Origin: an uncultured Collinsella sp.
GTDB taxonomy: Bacteria > Actinomycetota > Coriobacteriia > Coriobacteriales > Coriobacteriaceae
Assembly: GCA_902493895.1 (NCBI GenBank)
Contig: CABUQW010000004.1
Span: 27,533 to 91,532, forward strand
Length of the DNA: 64,000 nucleotides
Reading direction: 5' to 3'
Both the position numbers and the translations under genes were made by a program. Of this stretch, positions 9,332-17,806 are shown piece after piece. Position 1 is the first letter of the stretch; every line of letters begins with the position of its first letter. Below the pieces are notes generated by a model. That model was not told where the DNA came from, searched no databases, and saw nothing but the letters and a program-made list of their open reading frames with translations.

Positions 9332-10423
9332 ATGCAAACAAACCCTTTTAAGCCCACAGCAGGTAAAACACCTCCCACGATTATCGGCCGCGAAGATGTA
9401 CTCGAAGAATTCAGTGAAGGCCTCGCCAACGGGCCTGGTGCCCCGGGGCGCCTAATGCGCATAGCCGGCGTCCGTGGAACGGGCAAGACGGTCCTCCTTG
9501 ACGAGTGCTCACGTTTGGCGCAAAGCCGTGGCTGGACGGTCATAAAAGAGGTCGCAACCGAGGGACTTTGTCAGCGCATTCTCGAACAGCTGCAGCCCAA
9601 ATTCCAGGCCAAGCACGCCAGATTTGAGCCCACCGTAGCTGGCATATCCATCGGCAGCATAGATATTGAGCGAATCGGCCCATCGCTACGCGACACCATG
9701 ATACAGACAATATCCAAGAATGGAAATGGCCTGCTCATCACTCTCGACGAAGTTCAAGACGCAGAGCTCGATGAGGTCCGAACGCTCTCCATTGCGATTC
9801 AGCAGGTTATCGGCGAAGACCTTGATATCGCCTTTGTTTTTGCTGGGCTGCCTTCGATGATTGAAAGCATCATCAACGGAAAGACACTTACGTTTTTGCG
9901 CCGTGCCCTCCCCTTTGATCTGAAGGCTGTGGCAGTAACCGAAGTGTCGTACTCCCTCGAGGAAACCATTGAAGCGTCTGGCATGGAGTTGCAGCCAGGT
10001 ATTGCCGGCCAACTTGCCGAGGCAACGCAAGGCTATCCTTTCATGATCCAACTCGTTGGATACTACGCATGGCAGTTGGCAAGACGCGCACATACAGCGA
10101 TTATTGGAGAAGAAGAAGCCGAGCGTGGCATTGCAACGGCACGCGAACGCTTCTGCGCCATGGTGATTGAGCCCGCGCTGCAGCGCATTCCGCCCACGTG
10201 CATCGCTTATCTGCTGAGCATGGCGTCTTTGGGGCAGACGAGCTCAACCAGCATGGTTGCCGATGCCCTAAACAAAACGCCTCAACAGGTGAGCTCCGTC
10301 CGCAGCCGCCTGTTAAGAGAATCGATTATCGAGGCTCCTTCGTACGGCAAGGTCTCATTTGCCATCCCCTACATGCGCGACTACCTCTGCGAACACAAAG
10401 CCGAACTGGAAGTTGAACTGTAG
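9332..10423 (+). CDS. AAA+ ATPase with C-terminal winged-helix-like region (paralogue 1)
   Basis: A 363-residue P-loop ATPase. Walker A is GVRGTGKT (residues 46-53) and Walker B is LLITLDE (134-140), followed by AGLPS in the sensor-1 region, a helical lid (YPFMIQLVGYYAWQLARR), and a C-terminal part that looks like a winged helix, ending VSFAIPYMRDYL. The layout resembles Orc1/Cdc6-type or archaeal-type ATPases with a DNA-binding tail; this is a resemblance, not a proven relation. The paralogue at 60010-61092 shares the N-terminal NPFKPTAG and the C-terminal FAIPYMRDYL. ATG at 9332 follows AAAGGTGG; a GTG at 9323 lies inside that ribosome site. It is a single gene with its own repeat array and a downstream hairpin. 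Function unknown. Confidence 0.88.
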   Translation: MQTNPFKPTAGKTPPTIIGREDVLEEFSEGLANGPGAPGRLMRIAGVRGTGKTVLLDECSRLAQSRGWTVIKEVATEGLCQRILEQLQPKFQAKHARFEPTVAGISIGSIDIERIGPSLRDTMIQTISKNGNGLLITLDEVQDAELDEVRTLSIAIQQVIGEDLDIAFVFAGLPSMIESIINGKTLTFLRRALPFDLKAVAVTEVSYSLEETIEASGMELQPGIAGQLAEATQGYPFMIQLVGYYAWQLARRAHTAIIGEEEAERGIATARERFCAMVIEPALQRIPPTCIAYLLSMASLGQTSSTSMVADALNKTPQQVSSVRSRLLRESIIEAPSYGKVSFAIPYMRDYLCEHKAELEVEL

Positions 10424-10442
10424 AAACGGCAACTGCCCTGCA

Positions 10443-10495
10443 AGACGAAAACCGTTTTCGTACGGATTTAAAGCAGACGTAAACGGTTTTCGTCT
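10443..10495 (+). terminator. Hairpin behind ATPase 1 with repeated ACGAAAACCG motif
   Basis: AGACGAAAACCGTTT (10443-10457) and its exact complement (10481-10495) form a 15-bp stem, followed by GTTTTACG. A related motif, TTCGTATGGTTTTACG, follows at about 10531. It lies 20 bp after the ATPase stop. Confidence 0.6.
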
Positions 10496-10599
10496 GTTTT
10501 ACGTTCGGAAATAAGACGCAAATTGCACTTTCGTATGGTTTTACGCCAAACGCAACACGCTTTCGTCCGGCTATGCGTCCCCAATCCAGACGAAAAAGG

Positions 10600-10623
10600 C
10601 CCCGAGCTCGTGTGGGCTCGGGG
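10600..10623 (+). terminator. GC-rich hairpin, probably bidirectional terminator
   Basis: CCCCGAGC and GCTCGGGG pair around an 8-base loop. TTCTTT follows on the plus strand and CCTTTTTCG on the minus strand, so it may stop transcripts from either side. The rest of the 354-bp gap up to the reductase gene holds only hairpins. Confidence 0.7.
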
Positions 10624-10710
10624 TTCTTTGTGCCGCACATCTATGAGAGGGAATCGATGCGCACGGGCGCTACTCCATGTAGCCGCCCTGGGATGGCGGC
10701 AACCTCGTCA

Positions 10711-10762
10711 ATGGGGTCAGGTTTACATGCATCAACTTAGCGCAAAGTAACCTGGCCCCCAT
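10711..10762 (-). terminator. Imperfect palindrome at the 3' end of the reductase gene
   Basis: ATGGGGTCAGGTTTAC and GTAACCTGGCCCCCAT complement each other with few mismatches around a 20-base loop. It starts 16 bp after the reductase stop on the minus strand. No strong T-run follows, so termination is uncertain. Confidence 0.4.
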
Positions 10763-10777
10763 GCACCAAGGGGCTGA

Positions 10778-12727
10778 CTAGAGCTCGCAGGCAACCCTGT
10801 AACCGTCGCCGATGGCGTCGCGGATGTTGCCGCACTTCTGCGCATCGCCCAGCACGTGGGTGGCAACGCCGGCAGCGGCAAGGTCATCAGCCAGCTTGGT
10901 GTTGGGACGATAGCCCATGGCCAGCACCAGCGTATCGGCATCGGCGATGGTGTGGACCTCGCCGTCCTTCTCGTAGCTGATGGTGCCCTCCGTGATCCCG
11001 GTCACCTTGGCCTCGGTCAGCACGTGGACGCCCTTGGAGAGCATGCGCGCGATGAGCACCGCGCGGCCGGCGCCGCCCTCGTTGGCGGCGAGCGTCTTGG
11101 TCATCTCGATGACGGTGACATCGCGGTTGGCCGGCGAGAGGTCGTTGACCAGCGGGGCCAGGTAGTCGGCCGTCTCGCAGCCAACGGTGCCGCCGCCCAC
11201 GATGACGATCTTCTTGCCCGGGAAGGCCTTGCCGCCCAGCAGGTCGTCGGCCGTCATGACCTGCTTAAAGCCCTGCATGAAGGCCGGAGCGATGGGCTCG
11301 GCGCCATAGGCCAGGATGACCTCGTAGCCGGCGTAGTCGCGCCGAATGTCCTCGGCGATCAGCTCGGTGCCAAAGACGCACTTCACGCCAGCCTCGGCAA
11401 GACGGCGATACTGGTACTTAATCACGCGGGTGAGTTCCTGCTTTGCCGGCGGAACGGACGCGATGCGCATCTCGCCGCCCGGTTCGTCCTGCTCATCCAC
11501 GAGCACCACGTTGTGACCGCGCTTGGCGGCAATGAACGCCGCCTCCATGCCCGCGGGACCGGCACCCACAACCAGTACGTTCTTGGCCTCGGCGGCAGGC
11601 TCGTAGCCAGCCTCGTCGCGCTCCACGTCCGGGTTGACGGTGCAGGAGATGCGCTTGCCGAACATAATGCCGTTCAGGCAGCGCAGGCAGCCGATGCAGG
11701 GGCGGATGTCGTCGGCGTTGCCGGCAGCGGCCTTATTGCAGAACTCGGCATCGCACAGGTTGGCGCGGCCCATCATGCAGATGTCGGCGGCGCCGTCCTC
11801 GATCAGCTCCTCGGCGATCCAGGCCTCGTTAATGCGGCCGACCGTGGCAACGGGAATGTTCACGTGCTTTTTAATCTCGCGCGAGCAGGCGGCGTGCGAG
11901 GCCTGCTGCGTGCCGGCGGCGGGAATTGCGGAGCCGCGCTTGATGGTGGTGCCGCCCGACACGTGAATCATGTCGACACCGGCCTTCTCCAGGCGACGCG
12001 AGACGTAGATCATGTCGTTGAGGGTCAGGCCGCCATCGGTGTACTCATCGCCCGAGATGCGGACGTCAATGATAAAGTCCTTGCCGCAGCGCTCGCGAAT
12101 CTCGGCGATGACCTCGAGCAAAAAGCGCATGCGGGCGTCGAGCGAGCCGCCGTACTCATCGGTACGCTTGTTGTAGAGCGGGGTCAAAAAGCCGCCGAGC
12201 ATGCCGTGGGCGTGCGCCGCATGGACCTCGACGCCATCGACGCCGGCCTTCTGCATACGCACGGCAGCGTCGCCAAACTGATGCGTGAGCTCGTGAATCT
12301 CATCGACCGTGATGGGACGCGGCGCCTCGCGAGCATAGGACGGGCCCACAAAGGACGGAGCAATCAGGCGCGGCGTGCCCGGGATGTTAAAGGCCATGTA
12401 GGCGGGGTGGAAGAGCTGCGGCATGATCTTGCAGCCGTACTCGTGGACGGCCGCGGCGAGCTTTTCCCAGCCAGGGATAAACGTGTCGTCGTAGCAGCAC
12501 ATGTCACCCGGCAGATAGGTATAGGTGGGCTCGACCGTCACGACCTCGGTAATGATGAGGCCTACGCCACCCTTGGCGCGGGCACGGTAATGATCGACCA
12601 AGTCGTCGGTCACATAGCCGTGATCGGCCAGGTTGGTAGATACCGGCGGCATAAAGACGCGGTTCTTGACCTCGGTTGTACCGACCTTGATCGGGCTAAA
12701 GAGCATTGGATAGGCAGAGGACTCCAT
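10778..12727 (-). CDS. NADH:flavin oxidoreductase / 2,4-dienoyl-CoA reductase-type ene-reductase
   Basis: A 649-residue flavoprotein of the Old Yellow Enzyme type with an attached dinucleotide-binding module. The first half is the FMN TIM barrel (FSPIKVGTTEVKNRVFMPPV; GVDGVEVHAAHAHGMLGGFL; RISGDEYTDGG). Next comes the iron-sulfur motif CIGCLRC with a further Cys in RISCTVNP. Then follow an FAD site (VLVVGAGPAGMEAA) and an NAD site (IVIVGGGTVGCETADYL). Enzymes of this build reduce activated C=C bonds; gut relatives act on dienoyl-CoA, enoates or bile-acid intermediates. The substrate cannot be read from the sequence or neighbours. ATG at 12727 follows AAAGGAAG; the longer frame has no ribosome site. 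Confidence 0.92.
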   Translation of the reverse strand: MESSAYPMLFSPIKVGTTEVKNRVFMPPVSTNLADHGYVTDDLVDHYRARAKGGVGLIITEVVTVEPTYTYLPGDMCCYDDTFIPGWEKLAAAVHEYGCKIMPQLFHPAYMAFNIPGTPRLIAPSFVGPSYAREAPRPITVDEIHELTHQFGDAAVRMQKAGVDGVEVHAAHAHGMLGGFLTPLYNKRTDEYGGSLDARMRFLLEVIAEIRERCGKDFIIDVRISGDEYTDGGLTLNDMIYVSRRLEKAGVDMIHVSGGTTIKRGSAIPAAGTQQASHAACSREIKKHVNIPVATVGRINEAWIAEELIEDGAADICMMGRANLCDAEFCNKAAAGNADDIRPCIGCLRCLNGIMFGKRISCTVNPDVERDEAGYEPAAEAKNVLVVGAGPAGMEAAFIAAKRGHNVVLVDEQDEPGGEMRIASVPPAKQELTRVIKYQYRRLAEAGVKCVFGTELIAEDIRRDYAGYEVILAYGAEPIAPAFMQGFKQVMTADDLLGGKAFPGKKIVIVGGGTVGCETADYLAPLVNDLSPANRDVTVIEMTKTLAANEGGAGRAVLIARMLSKGVHVLTEAKVTGITEGTISYEKDGEVHTIADADTLVLAMGYRPNTKLADDLAAAGVATHVLGDAQKCGNIRDAIGDGYRVACEL

Positions 12728-12838
12728 ACAGGCTTCCTTTCGTTTGAGCCGCTCGGCGGCAGTTGCTAACGTACCTATCGTATCAGCAACCGCCGTATCC
12801 GCACTCGCTCGCACTCCTCACCTTCAATCCCGACCCTC

Positions 12839-12914
12839 ACAAAAAGTTGCGGTGGAATACGGAGTAGATAAGGCCTTTGACAGCCAAAACAGTCCGTATT
12901 TCACCGCAACTGAT
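12839..12914. repeat. Left copy of 76-bp palindromic repeat flanking kdp
   Basis: Arms 12845-12863 and 12893-12911 pair with one mismatch around a 29-base loop. The 76-bp unit matches 21248-21323 with only two differences, both in the loop, and in the same orientation. On the minus strand the stem is followed by TTTTTG, so it may also terminate the kdpFABC transcript, whose stop codon lies about 60 bp away. Confidence 0.92.
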
Positions 12915-12974
12915 GGGCGGGGTGGAATTGAGGGCTCAGATAGTCAGTCATGCCCTCATCCGCCACTCCCTCAT

Positions 12975-13565
12975 CTACAGCGCGGCGTCCAGCATAAGGT
13001 TCACCTTGAGCACGTTGACCGTGGGCTCGCCGAACACGCCCAGGAATCGGCCCTTGGTGCACTGGGCGATGATCTCGCGCACCTCGCCTTCGCTCTTGCC
13101 CGTGGCCTTCGCCAGGCGCGGTACCTGGTACTCGGCGGCATCGGGAGAGATCTCCGGGTCGAGGCCGGACCCCGAACACGTCACCAGGTCGACGGGCACA
13201 GCGTCCATATCGGCATCGGGGTTGGCGGCGCGGATCCTCTTCACGCGCGCATCCACAAGCTGCCGGTACTCCTCACTCGCCGGGGACAAATTGGACGGGG
13301 TGCCGTAGGCCATGAGCCCGCCGTCCTCCCCCTCGACGATAGTCACGTTCTGGATGCGGCCCCACATGTGGTCCTCATCCTCGAAGTTCTGGCCGATCAG
13401 CTCGGAGCCCACAATCTTGTCGTCGACCTTGATGAGCGAACCGTTCGCCTGATACGGGAACGCAACCTGGGCGATGCCGGTCACGACGAGCGTATAGCCC
13501 AGGCCGCAGACAACGGTAAACAGCGCGAACACGCCCAGTGCGCGCGATGCAACACCTTTGAACAT
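12975..13565 (-). CDS. kdpC: Potassium-transporting ATPase subunit KdpC
   Basis: The small stabilising subunit of the Kdp high-affinity K+ pump. The 196-residue product has one N-terminal membrane helix (ALGVFALFTVVCGLGYTLVV), then the motifs usual for KdpC: FPYQANGSL, GSELIGQNF, and the DLVTCSGSGLDPEISPDAA box. The domain ends at LNLMLDAAL-type residues, as expected. ATG at 13565 has GGAGG upstream, 12 bp after the kdpB stop, so the two are co-translated or nearly so. Last gene of kdpFABC. Confidence 0.96.
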   Translation of the reverse strand: MFKGVASRALGVFALFTVVCGLGYTLVVTGIAQVAFPYQANGSLIKVDDKIVGSELIGQNFEDEDHMWGRIQNVTIVEGEDGGLMAYGTPSNLSPASEEYRQLVDARVKRIRAANPDADMDAVPVDLVTCSGSGLDPEISPDAAEYQVPRLAKATGKSEGEVREIIAQCTKGRFLGVFGEPTVNVLKVNLMLDAAL

Positions 13566-13577
13566 ACAAACCTCCAC

Positions 13578-15632
13578 TTACATAATGCCGCAGAACGCGA
13601 GCAGCATGTCGATGAGCTTGATGAATACGAACGGGGCAACGATGCCGCCCAGACCCCACACGAGCAGGTTGTGGGTCAGCAGCTGTCCGGACGGGACCTC
13701 GCGGTACTTAACGCCCTTCAGCGCGGCCGGGATCAACGCGACGATAACGAGCGCGTTATAGATGATGGCCGAAAGAACCGCGGACAGCGGGCTTGCCAGA
13801 CCGAGGATGTTAAGCGCGCCCAGTCCCGGATAGATCGGAGAGAACAGCGCCGGGATGATGGCGAAGTACTTCGCCATGTCGTTGGCCACCGAGAAGGTCG
13901 TGAGCGAACCGCGGGTCATGAGCAGCTGCTTGCCAATACGCACGACCTCGATGAGCTTGGTAGGGCTGGAGTCGAGGTCGACCATGTTGCCGGCCTCCTT
14001 GGCAGCCTGGGTGCCCGTGTTCATGGCCACGGCGACGTCGGCCTGGGCCAGAGCGGGCGCATCGTTGGTGCCGTCGCCGGTCATGGCGACCAGGTGGCCC
14101 TCACGCTGGAACTCGCGGATCTTCTCGAGCTTGCCCTCGGGGGTGGCCTCGGCCAGGAAGTCGTCAACGCCGGCCTCGGCGGCGATTGCCGCGGCGGTGA
14201 GTGGGTTGTCGCCCGTCACCATGATGGTCTTGATGCCCATCTTGCGCAGGTCTGCGAACTTCTCCTTAACGCCGGACTTGATGATGTCCTTGAGGTACAC
14301 AACGCCCAGCACGCGGCAGTTCTTGGTCACGACCAGCGGGGTGCCGCCGGCCTTGGCGATGCGCTCGACGGCCTCGTCGCACTCCTGGGAGAACACGCCG
14401 CCGGCTGCCTCCACATAGGTGCGCACGGAATCGGCAGCGCCCTTGCGGATCTCATTGCCCTCGTAGTTCACACCGGACATGCGGGTCGCCGCGGTGAAGG
14501 GGATGAACTCCATACCCTTATCCTCGAGTGTGCGGCCGCGCAGACCGAACTGCTCCTTGGCGAGCACGACGATGGAACGGCCTTCGGGGGTCTCGTCGGC
14601 CAGCGAGGAAAGCTGGGCGGCATCGGCCAGCTCCGCGGGATCGATGCCGTCGACCGGGATGAACTCGGCGGCTTGGCGGTTACCCAGGGTGATGGTGCCG
14701 GTCTTGTCGAGCATGAGGATGTCGACGTCGCCGGCGGCCTCGATGGCGCGGCCGGACATGGCCAGCACGTTGGCCTCGTTCAGACGGCTCATGCCGGCGA
14801 TGCCGATGGCGGAAAGAAGGGCGCCGATGGTAGTAGGAGCCAGGCACACGAGCAGCGCCACGAGCGTGGTCACGGCCGTGGGGTTGTCCATGTCGTTAAG
14901 ACCGACCGAGAAGCAGGAGTAACAATACAGGGCCAGCGTGACCAGGATAAAGACGATGGAGAGGGCCACCAGGAAGATCTCCAGAGCGATCTCGTTAGGG
15001 GTCTTCTTGCGCGCGGCACCCTCGACCATCGCGATCATCTTGTCCAGGAAGCTCTGGCCGGGCTCACTGGAGATCTTGACGATGATCCAGTCGGACAGCA
15101 CCGTGGTACCGCCGGTAACGGCAGAGCGGTCGCCGCCGGCCTCGCGGACCACGGGGGCGGACTCGCCGGTGATGGCGGACTCGTCAACGGAAGCAGCGCC
15201 CTCGATGACGTCGCCGTCGCCGGGAATCTGCTCGCCGGCGCGTACGATCACCAGGTCGCCGCGCGTGAGCTCGGTGCCGGGAACGACGGTGAAGTGCTCC
15301 TTGTCCTCAACGGACTCGATGCGATGGGCCTCGACATCCTTCTTGGCCGCACGCAGGGAATCGGCCTGGGCTTTACCGCGGCCCTCGGCAAGCGCCTCGG
15401 CGAAGTTCGAGAACAGGTCGGTAAGCCACAGGATGACCGCGATGGCGACCACATAGTAGGTGGGCACACCCGCGTCCTGCACACCGAAAATGGAAGCGAC
15501 GGCCAGGACGGAGGTCATGACGGCGGAAAGCCACACCAGGAACATGACCGGGTTTTGAATCTGGACGCGAGGATCCAGCTTGGCAAACGAGTCGCGGACC
15601 GCGCGGCCCATCATGTCTTTTTGCATAGTCAT
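13578..15632 (-). CDS. kdpB: Potassium-transporting P-type ATPase subunit KdpB
   Basis: Catalytic P-type ATPase subunit that drives K+ uptake through KdpA. The 684-residue product shows the phosphorylation motif [11 protein letters not shown], the TGES-type loop ([10 protein letters not shown]), the nucleotide-binding region, [10 protein letters not shown], and the hinge motif [12 protein letters not shown], with seven or so membrane helices. ATG at 15632 is placed by GGAGG about 10 bp upstream; a second ATG lies two codons further in. It follows kdpA by 16 bp. Confidence 0.97.
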   Translation of the reverse strand: MTMQKDMMGRAVRDSFAKLDPRVQIQNPVMFLVWLSAVMTSVLAVASIFGVQDAGVPTYYVVAIAVILWLTDLFSNFAEALAEGRGKAQADSLRAAKKDVEAHRIESVEDKEHFTVVPGTELTRGDLVIVRAGEQIPGDGDVIEGAASVDESAITGESAPVVREAGGDRSAVTGGTTVLSDWIIVKISSEPGQSFLDKMIAMVEGAARKKTPNEIALEIFLVALSIVFILVTLALYCYSCFSVGLNDMDNPTAVTTLVALLVCLAPTTIGALLSAIGIAGMSRLNEANVLAMSGRAIEAAGDVDILMLDKTGTITLGNRQAAEFIPVDGIDPAELADAAQLSSLADETPEGRSIVVLAKEQFGLRGRTLEDKGMEFIPFTAATRMSGVNYEGNEIRKGAADSVRTYVEAAGGVFSQECDEAVERIAKAGGTPLVVTKNCRVLGVVYLKDIIKSGVKEKFADLRKMGIKTIMVTGDNPLTAAAIAAEAGVDDFLAEATPEGKLEKIREFQREGHLVAMTGDGTNDAPALAQADVAVAMNTGTQAAKEAGNMVDLDSSPTKLIEVVRIGKQLLMTRGSLTTFSVANDMAKYFAIIPALFSPIYPGLGALNILGLASPLSAVLSAIIYNALVIVALIPAALKGVKYREVPSGQLLTHNLLVWGLGGIVAPFVFIKLIDMLLAFCGIM

Positions 15633-15648
15633 AAATCTGCGCCCTCCT

Positions 15649-17472
15649 TTACGCAATCATCTGGAAGAACTCGGCAACGGGGCCAAGCGCCAGGGCCGGG
15701 AAGAAGCTCAGGGCACCGATCAGCAGAACGATGAACACGAGCAGGAATACGAACATGCCGTTAGTGGTAGACAGGGTACCGGCGCTCTCGGCGACCTTGC
15801 CCTTCTTGGCCAGCGAGCCGGCGATAGCCAGCGTACCGATGATAGGCATGAAGCGGGCGAACAGCATCTCGAGGCCGAGCATGACGTTGATCCAGGGAAT
15901 GTTGCAGTTCATGCCTGCAAACGCCGAGCCGTTGTTGCCGCCGCATGAGGTGAAGGCATACAGCGCCTCGGAGAAGCCGTGCGCGCCACCATTGTTGAGC
16001 TGGTCGGCAAGACCGGGCACCATGCAGGCGATGGCCGAGCACACCAGAATGGCAAACGGAGTTGCCAAGCACAGGACAACTGCCCAGCGCATCTCGCCCG
16101 GCTCGATCTTCTTGCCCAGGAACTCAGGCGTGCGTCCGACCATGAGGCCGGCGATGAACACTGTGAGGATGGCGAAGCCGATCATGCCGTACAGGCCGCA
16201 GCCCACGCCGCCGAAGACGACCTCGCCCAGAGCAATCTGGAGCATCTGGACAAAACCGCCCAGCGGGGTGTAGGAGTCGTGCATGGAGTTAACCGAGCCG
16301 TTGGAAGCAGCCGTCGTGAAAGCGGACCAGGTAGAAGAGGAGGCGATACCGAAACGGCTCTCCTTGCCTTCCATGTTGCCGCCGGCCTGGCCGTCGGTCA
16401 TCTCGATATTGACCGCTCCGCCATCGGCCAGCTGCGGGGTGCCCGCATGCTCGTTGACGGCGATGATGCCGGTGAAGATCACCAGCAGGATGAACATGGC
16501 GGCAAAGATGGCCTTGCCCTGCTTGGTGTTCTTGACGCCGATACCGAAGGCGAAGCAACAGGCGGCCGGGATCAGCAGCAGGCTGGTCATCTCGATGATG
16601 TTGGTGAAGGCACTGGGGTTCTCATACGGATGGGCGGAGTTCACGCCGAAGAAGCCGCCGCCGTTGGTGCCGGACTGCTTGATGGCGACCTGAGGAGCCG
16701 CGGGACCCTGGGGCAGGAACTGCTCGGTGACCACGCGCGCGCCCTCGACAACCTTGCCGTCGACCTTGACCGTGTCGCCCTCAATCTGGGCGCCGTCGAT
16801 GACGCTCCAGCCGCCGTCTGCATTAGGCTGAACAGCGACGGGTTCTACGAGCTCAGCCTTCTGAGCCGGCTGGAAGTTGGAGATGACGCCACCGGCAGCC
16901 AGGCAGATGCCGAACACGAGGTTCAGCGGGATGAGCACATACAGGACGGTGCGGGTGAGGTCGACCCAGAAGGAACCCAGACCCTGCTCCTTGACCTGAC
17001 GGAAGCCGCGGATCAGCGCGAACATGACCGCGATACCGGTGCCAGCGGAAACGAAGTTCTGCACAGTGAGACCCATGAACTGCACAAGGTAGGACAGGGT
17101 GGTCTCACCGGAGTAGGACTGCCAGTTGGTGTTGGTTATGAAGGAAGCAGCCGTATTGAACGACAGGTCCCATGACACACCCGGCAGGTGCTGGGGATTG
17201 CCTGGCAAGAAGGACTGAAGCGCCTGGAGTGCCACAAGAGTCACGAGGCCGATCCCCGAAAAGACCAGCACGCTCGCCAGATAGCGCCTACACCCCATCT
17301 GTTCTGCCGCGTCGATGCGAAGCAGACGATAGACGCCACGCTCCACAGGAGCAATCACAGGCGACAGGAACGTATGCTCACCATCCATGATATGGGCCAT
17401 GAACCGACCGAGCGGAACGGCCAGGACGACGAGTACGGCAAAGTACAAGATGTACTGAATCGCAGCGTCCAT
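15649..17472 (-). CDS. kdpA: Potassium-transporting ATPase subunit KdpA
   Basis: The K+-translocating channel-like subunit, related to Trk/Ktr transporters. The 607-residue product is hydrophobic with about ten membrane helices and four pore-type segments with the expected glycines ([38 protein letters not shown], a third near [15 protein letters not shown], and [14 protein letters not shown]). ATG at 17472 follows AGGAGTG and lies 3 bp after the stop of the small kdpF gene. It is about 50 residues longer than the E. coli protein, mainly in an extracytoplasmic loop. Confidence 0.97.
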   Translation of the reverse strand: MDAAIQYILYFAVLVVLAVPLGRFMAHIMDGEHTFLSPVIAPVERGVYRLLRIDAAEQMGCRRYLASVLVFSGIGLVTLVALQALQSFLPGNPQHLPGVSWDLSFNTAASFITNTNWQSYSGETTLSYLVQFMGLTVQNFVSAGTGIAVMFALIRGFRQVKEQGLGSFWVDLTRTVLYVLIPLNLVFGICLAAGGVISNFQPAQKAELVEPVAVQPNADGGWSVIDGAQIEGDTVKVDGKVVEGARVVTEQFLPQGPAAPQVAIKQSGTNGGGFFGVNSAHPYENPSAFTNIIEMTSLLLIPAACCFAFGIGVKNTKQGKAIFAAMFILLVIFTGIIAVNEHAGTPQLADGGAVNIEMTDGQAGGNMEGKESRFGIASSSTWSAFTTAASNGSVNSMHDSYTPLGGFVQMLQIALGEVVFGGVGCGLYGMIGFAILTVFIAGLMVGRTPEFLGKKIEPGEMRWAVVLCLATPFAILVCSAIACMVPGLADQLNNGGAHGFSEALYAFTSCGGNNGSAFAGMNCNIPWINVMLGLEMLFARFMPIIGTLAIAGSLAKKGKVAESAGTLSTTNGMFVFLLVFIVLLIGALSFFPALALGPVAEFFQMIA

Positions 17473-17475
17473 AGT

Positions 17476-17562
17476 TTACGAATCACTCCTCATCAGAATG
17501 TAGATGTAATAGATAAGAAGTCCAATGCAGACGACTCCGATGATGGGAATGAGGATGTCCAT
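17476..17562 (-). CDS. kdpF: Small membrane subunit KdpF
   Basis: A 28-residue hydrophobic peptide beginning MDILIPIIGVVCIG and ending in LMRSDS. KdpF is a single-helix peptide of about this size that stabilises the KdpABC complex and is encoded first in the operon; position, length and hydrophobicity all fit. ATG at 17562 has AAAGGGGCG upstream, and the stop is 3 bp before kdpA. Identity rests on size and context, since so short a sequence has little motif content. Confidence 0.85.
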   Translation of the reverse strand: MDILIPIIGVVCIGLLIYYIYILMRSDS

Positions 17563-17670
17563 TTACCGCCCCTTTCACACGCGGTCCGATGTCTCGGACG
17601 CCTGCCCTCGCAAGCGTCTGGGGACAGTAAACGCTTCTAGGGATTAAAGAGGCGTGAGGGCCGGGGCTCA

Positions 17671-17734
17671 CGTCCTTAAGATGCCGTAAAGATGCAGGTA
17701 GAAAGCACTATTGCAGCTGCAGTGCGCCTATACT
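17671..17734. promoter_or_regulatory. Divergent kdp control region with direct repeat and -10 element
   Basis: Between kdpF and kdpD there are two TAAGATGC/AAAGATGC repeats 11 bp apart (17677-17684 and 17688-17695), the spacing typical of OmpR-type regulator sites such as KdpE. A TATACT at 17729-17734 could be the -10 box for kdpDE. A CGTGAG...CTCACG hairpin lies just before it. The KdpE assignment is inferred. Confidence 0.45.
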
Positions 17735-17806
17735 CGACCTCGCGAGCATACAGTGGTGTCTTCACCGCGTATGCACGCATGGACAACGCTTCAGAAAGGC
17801 TACGCT

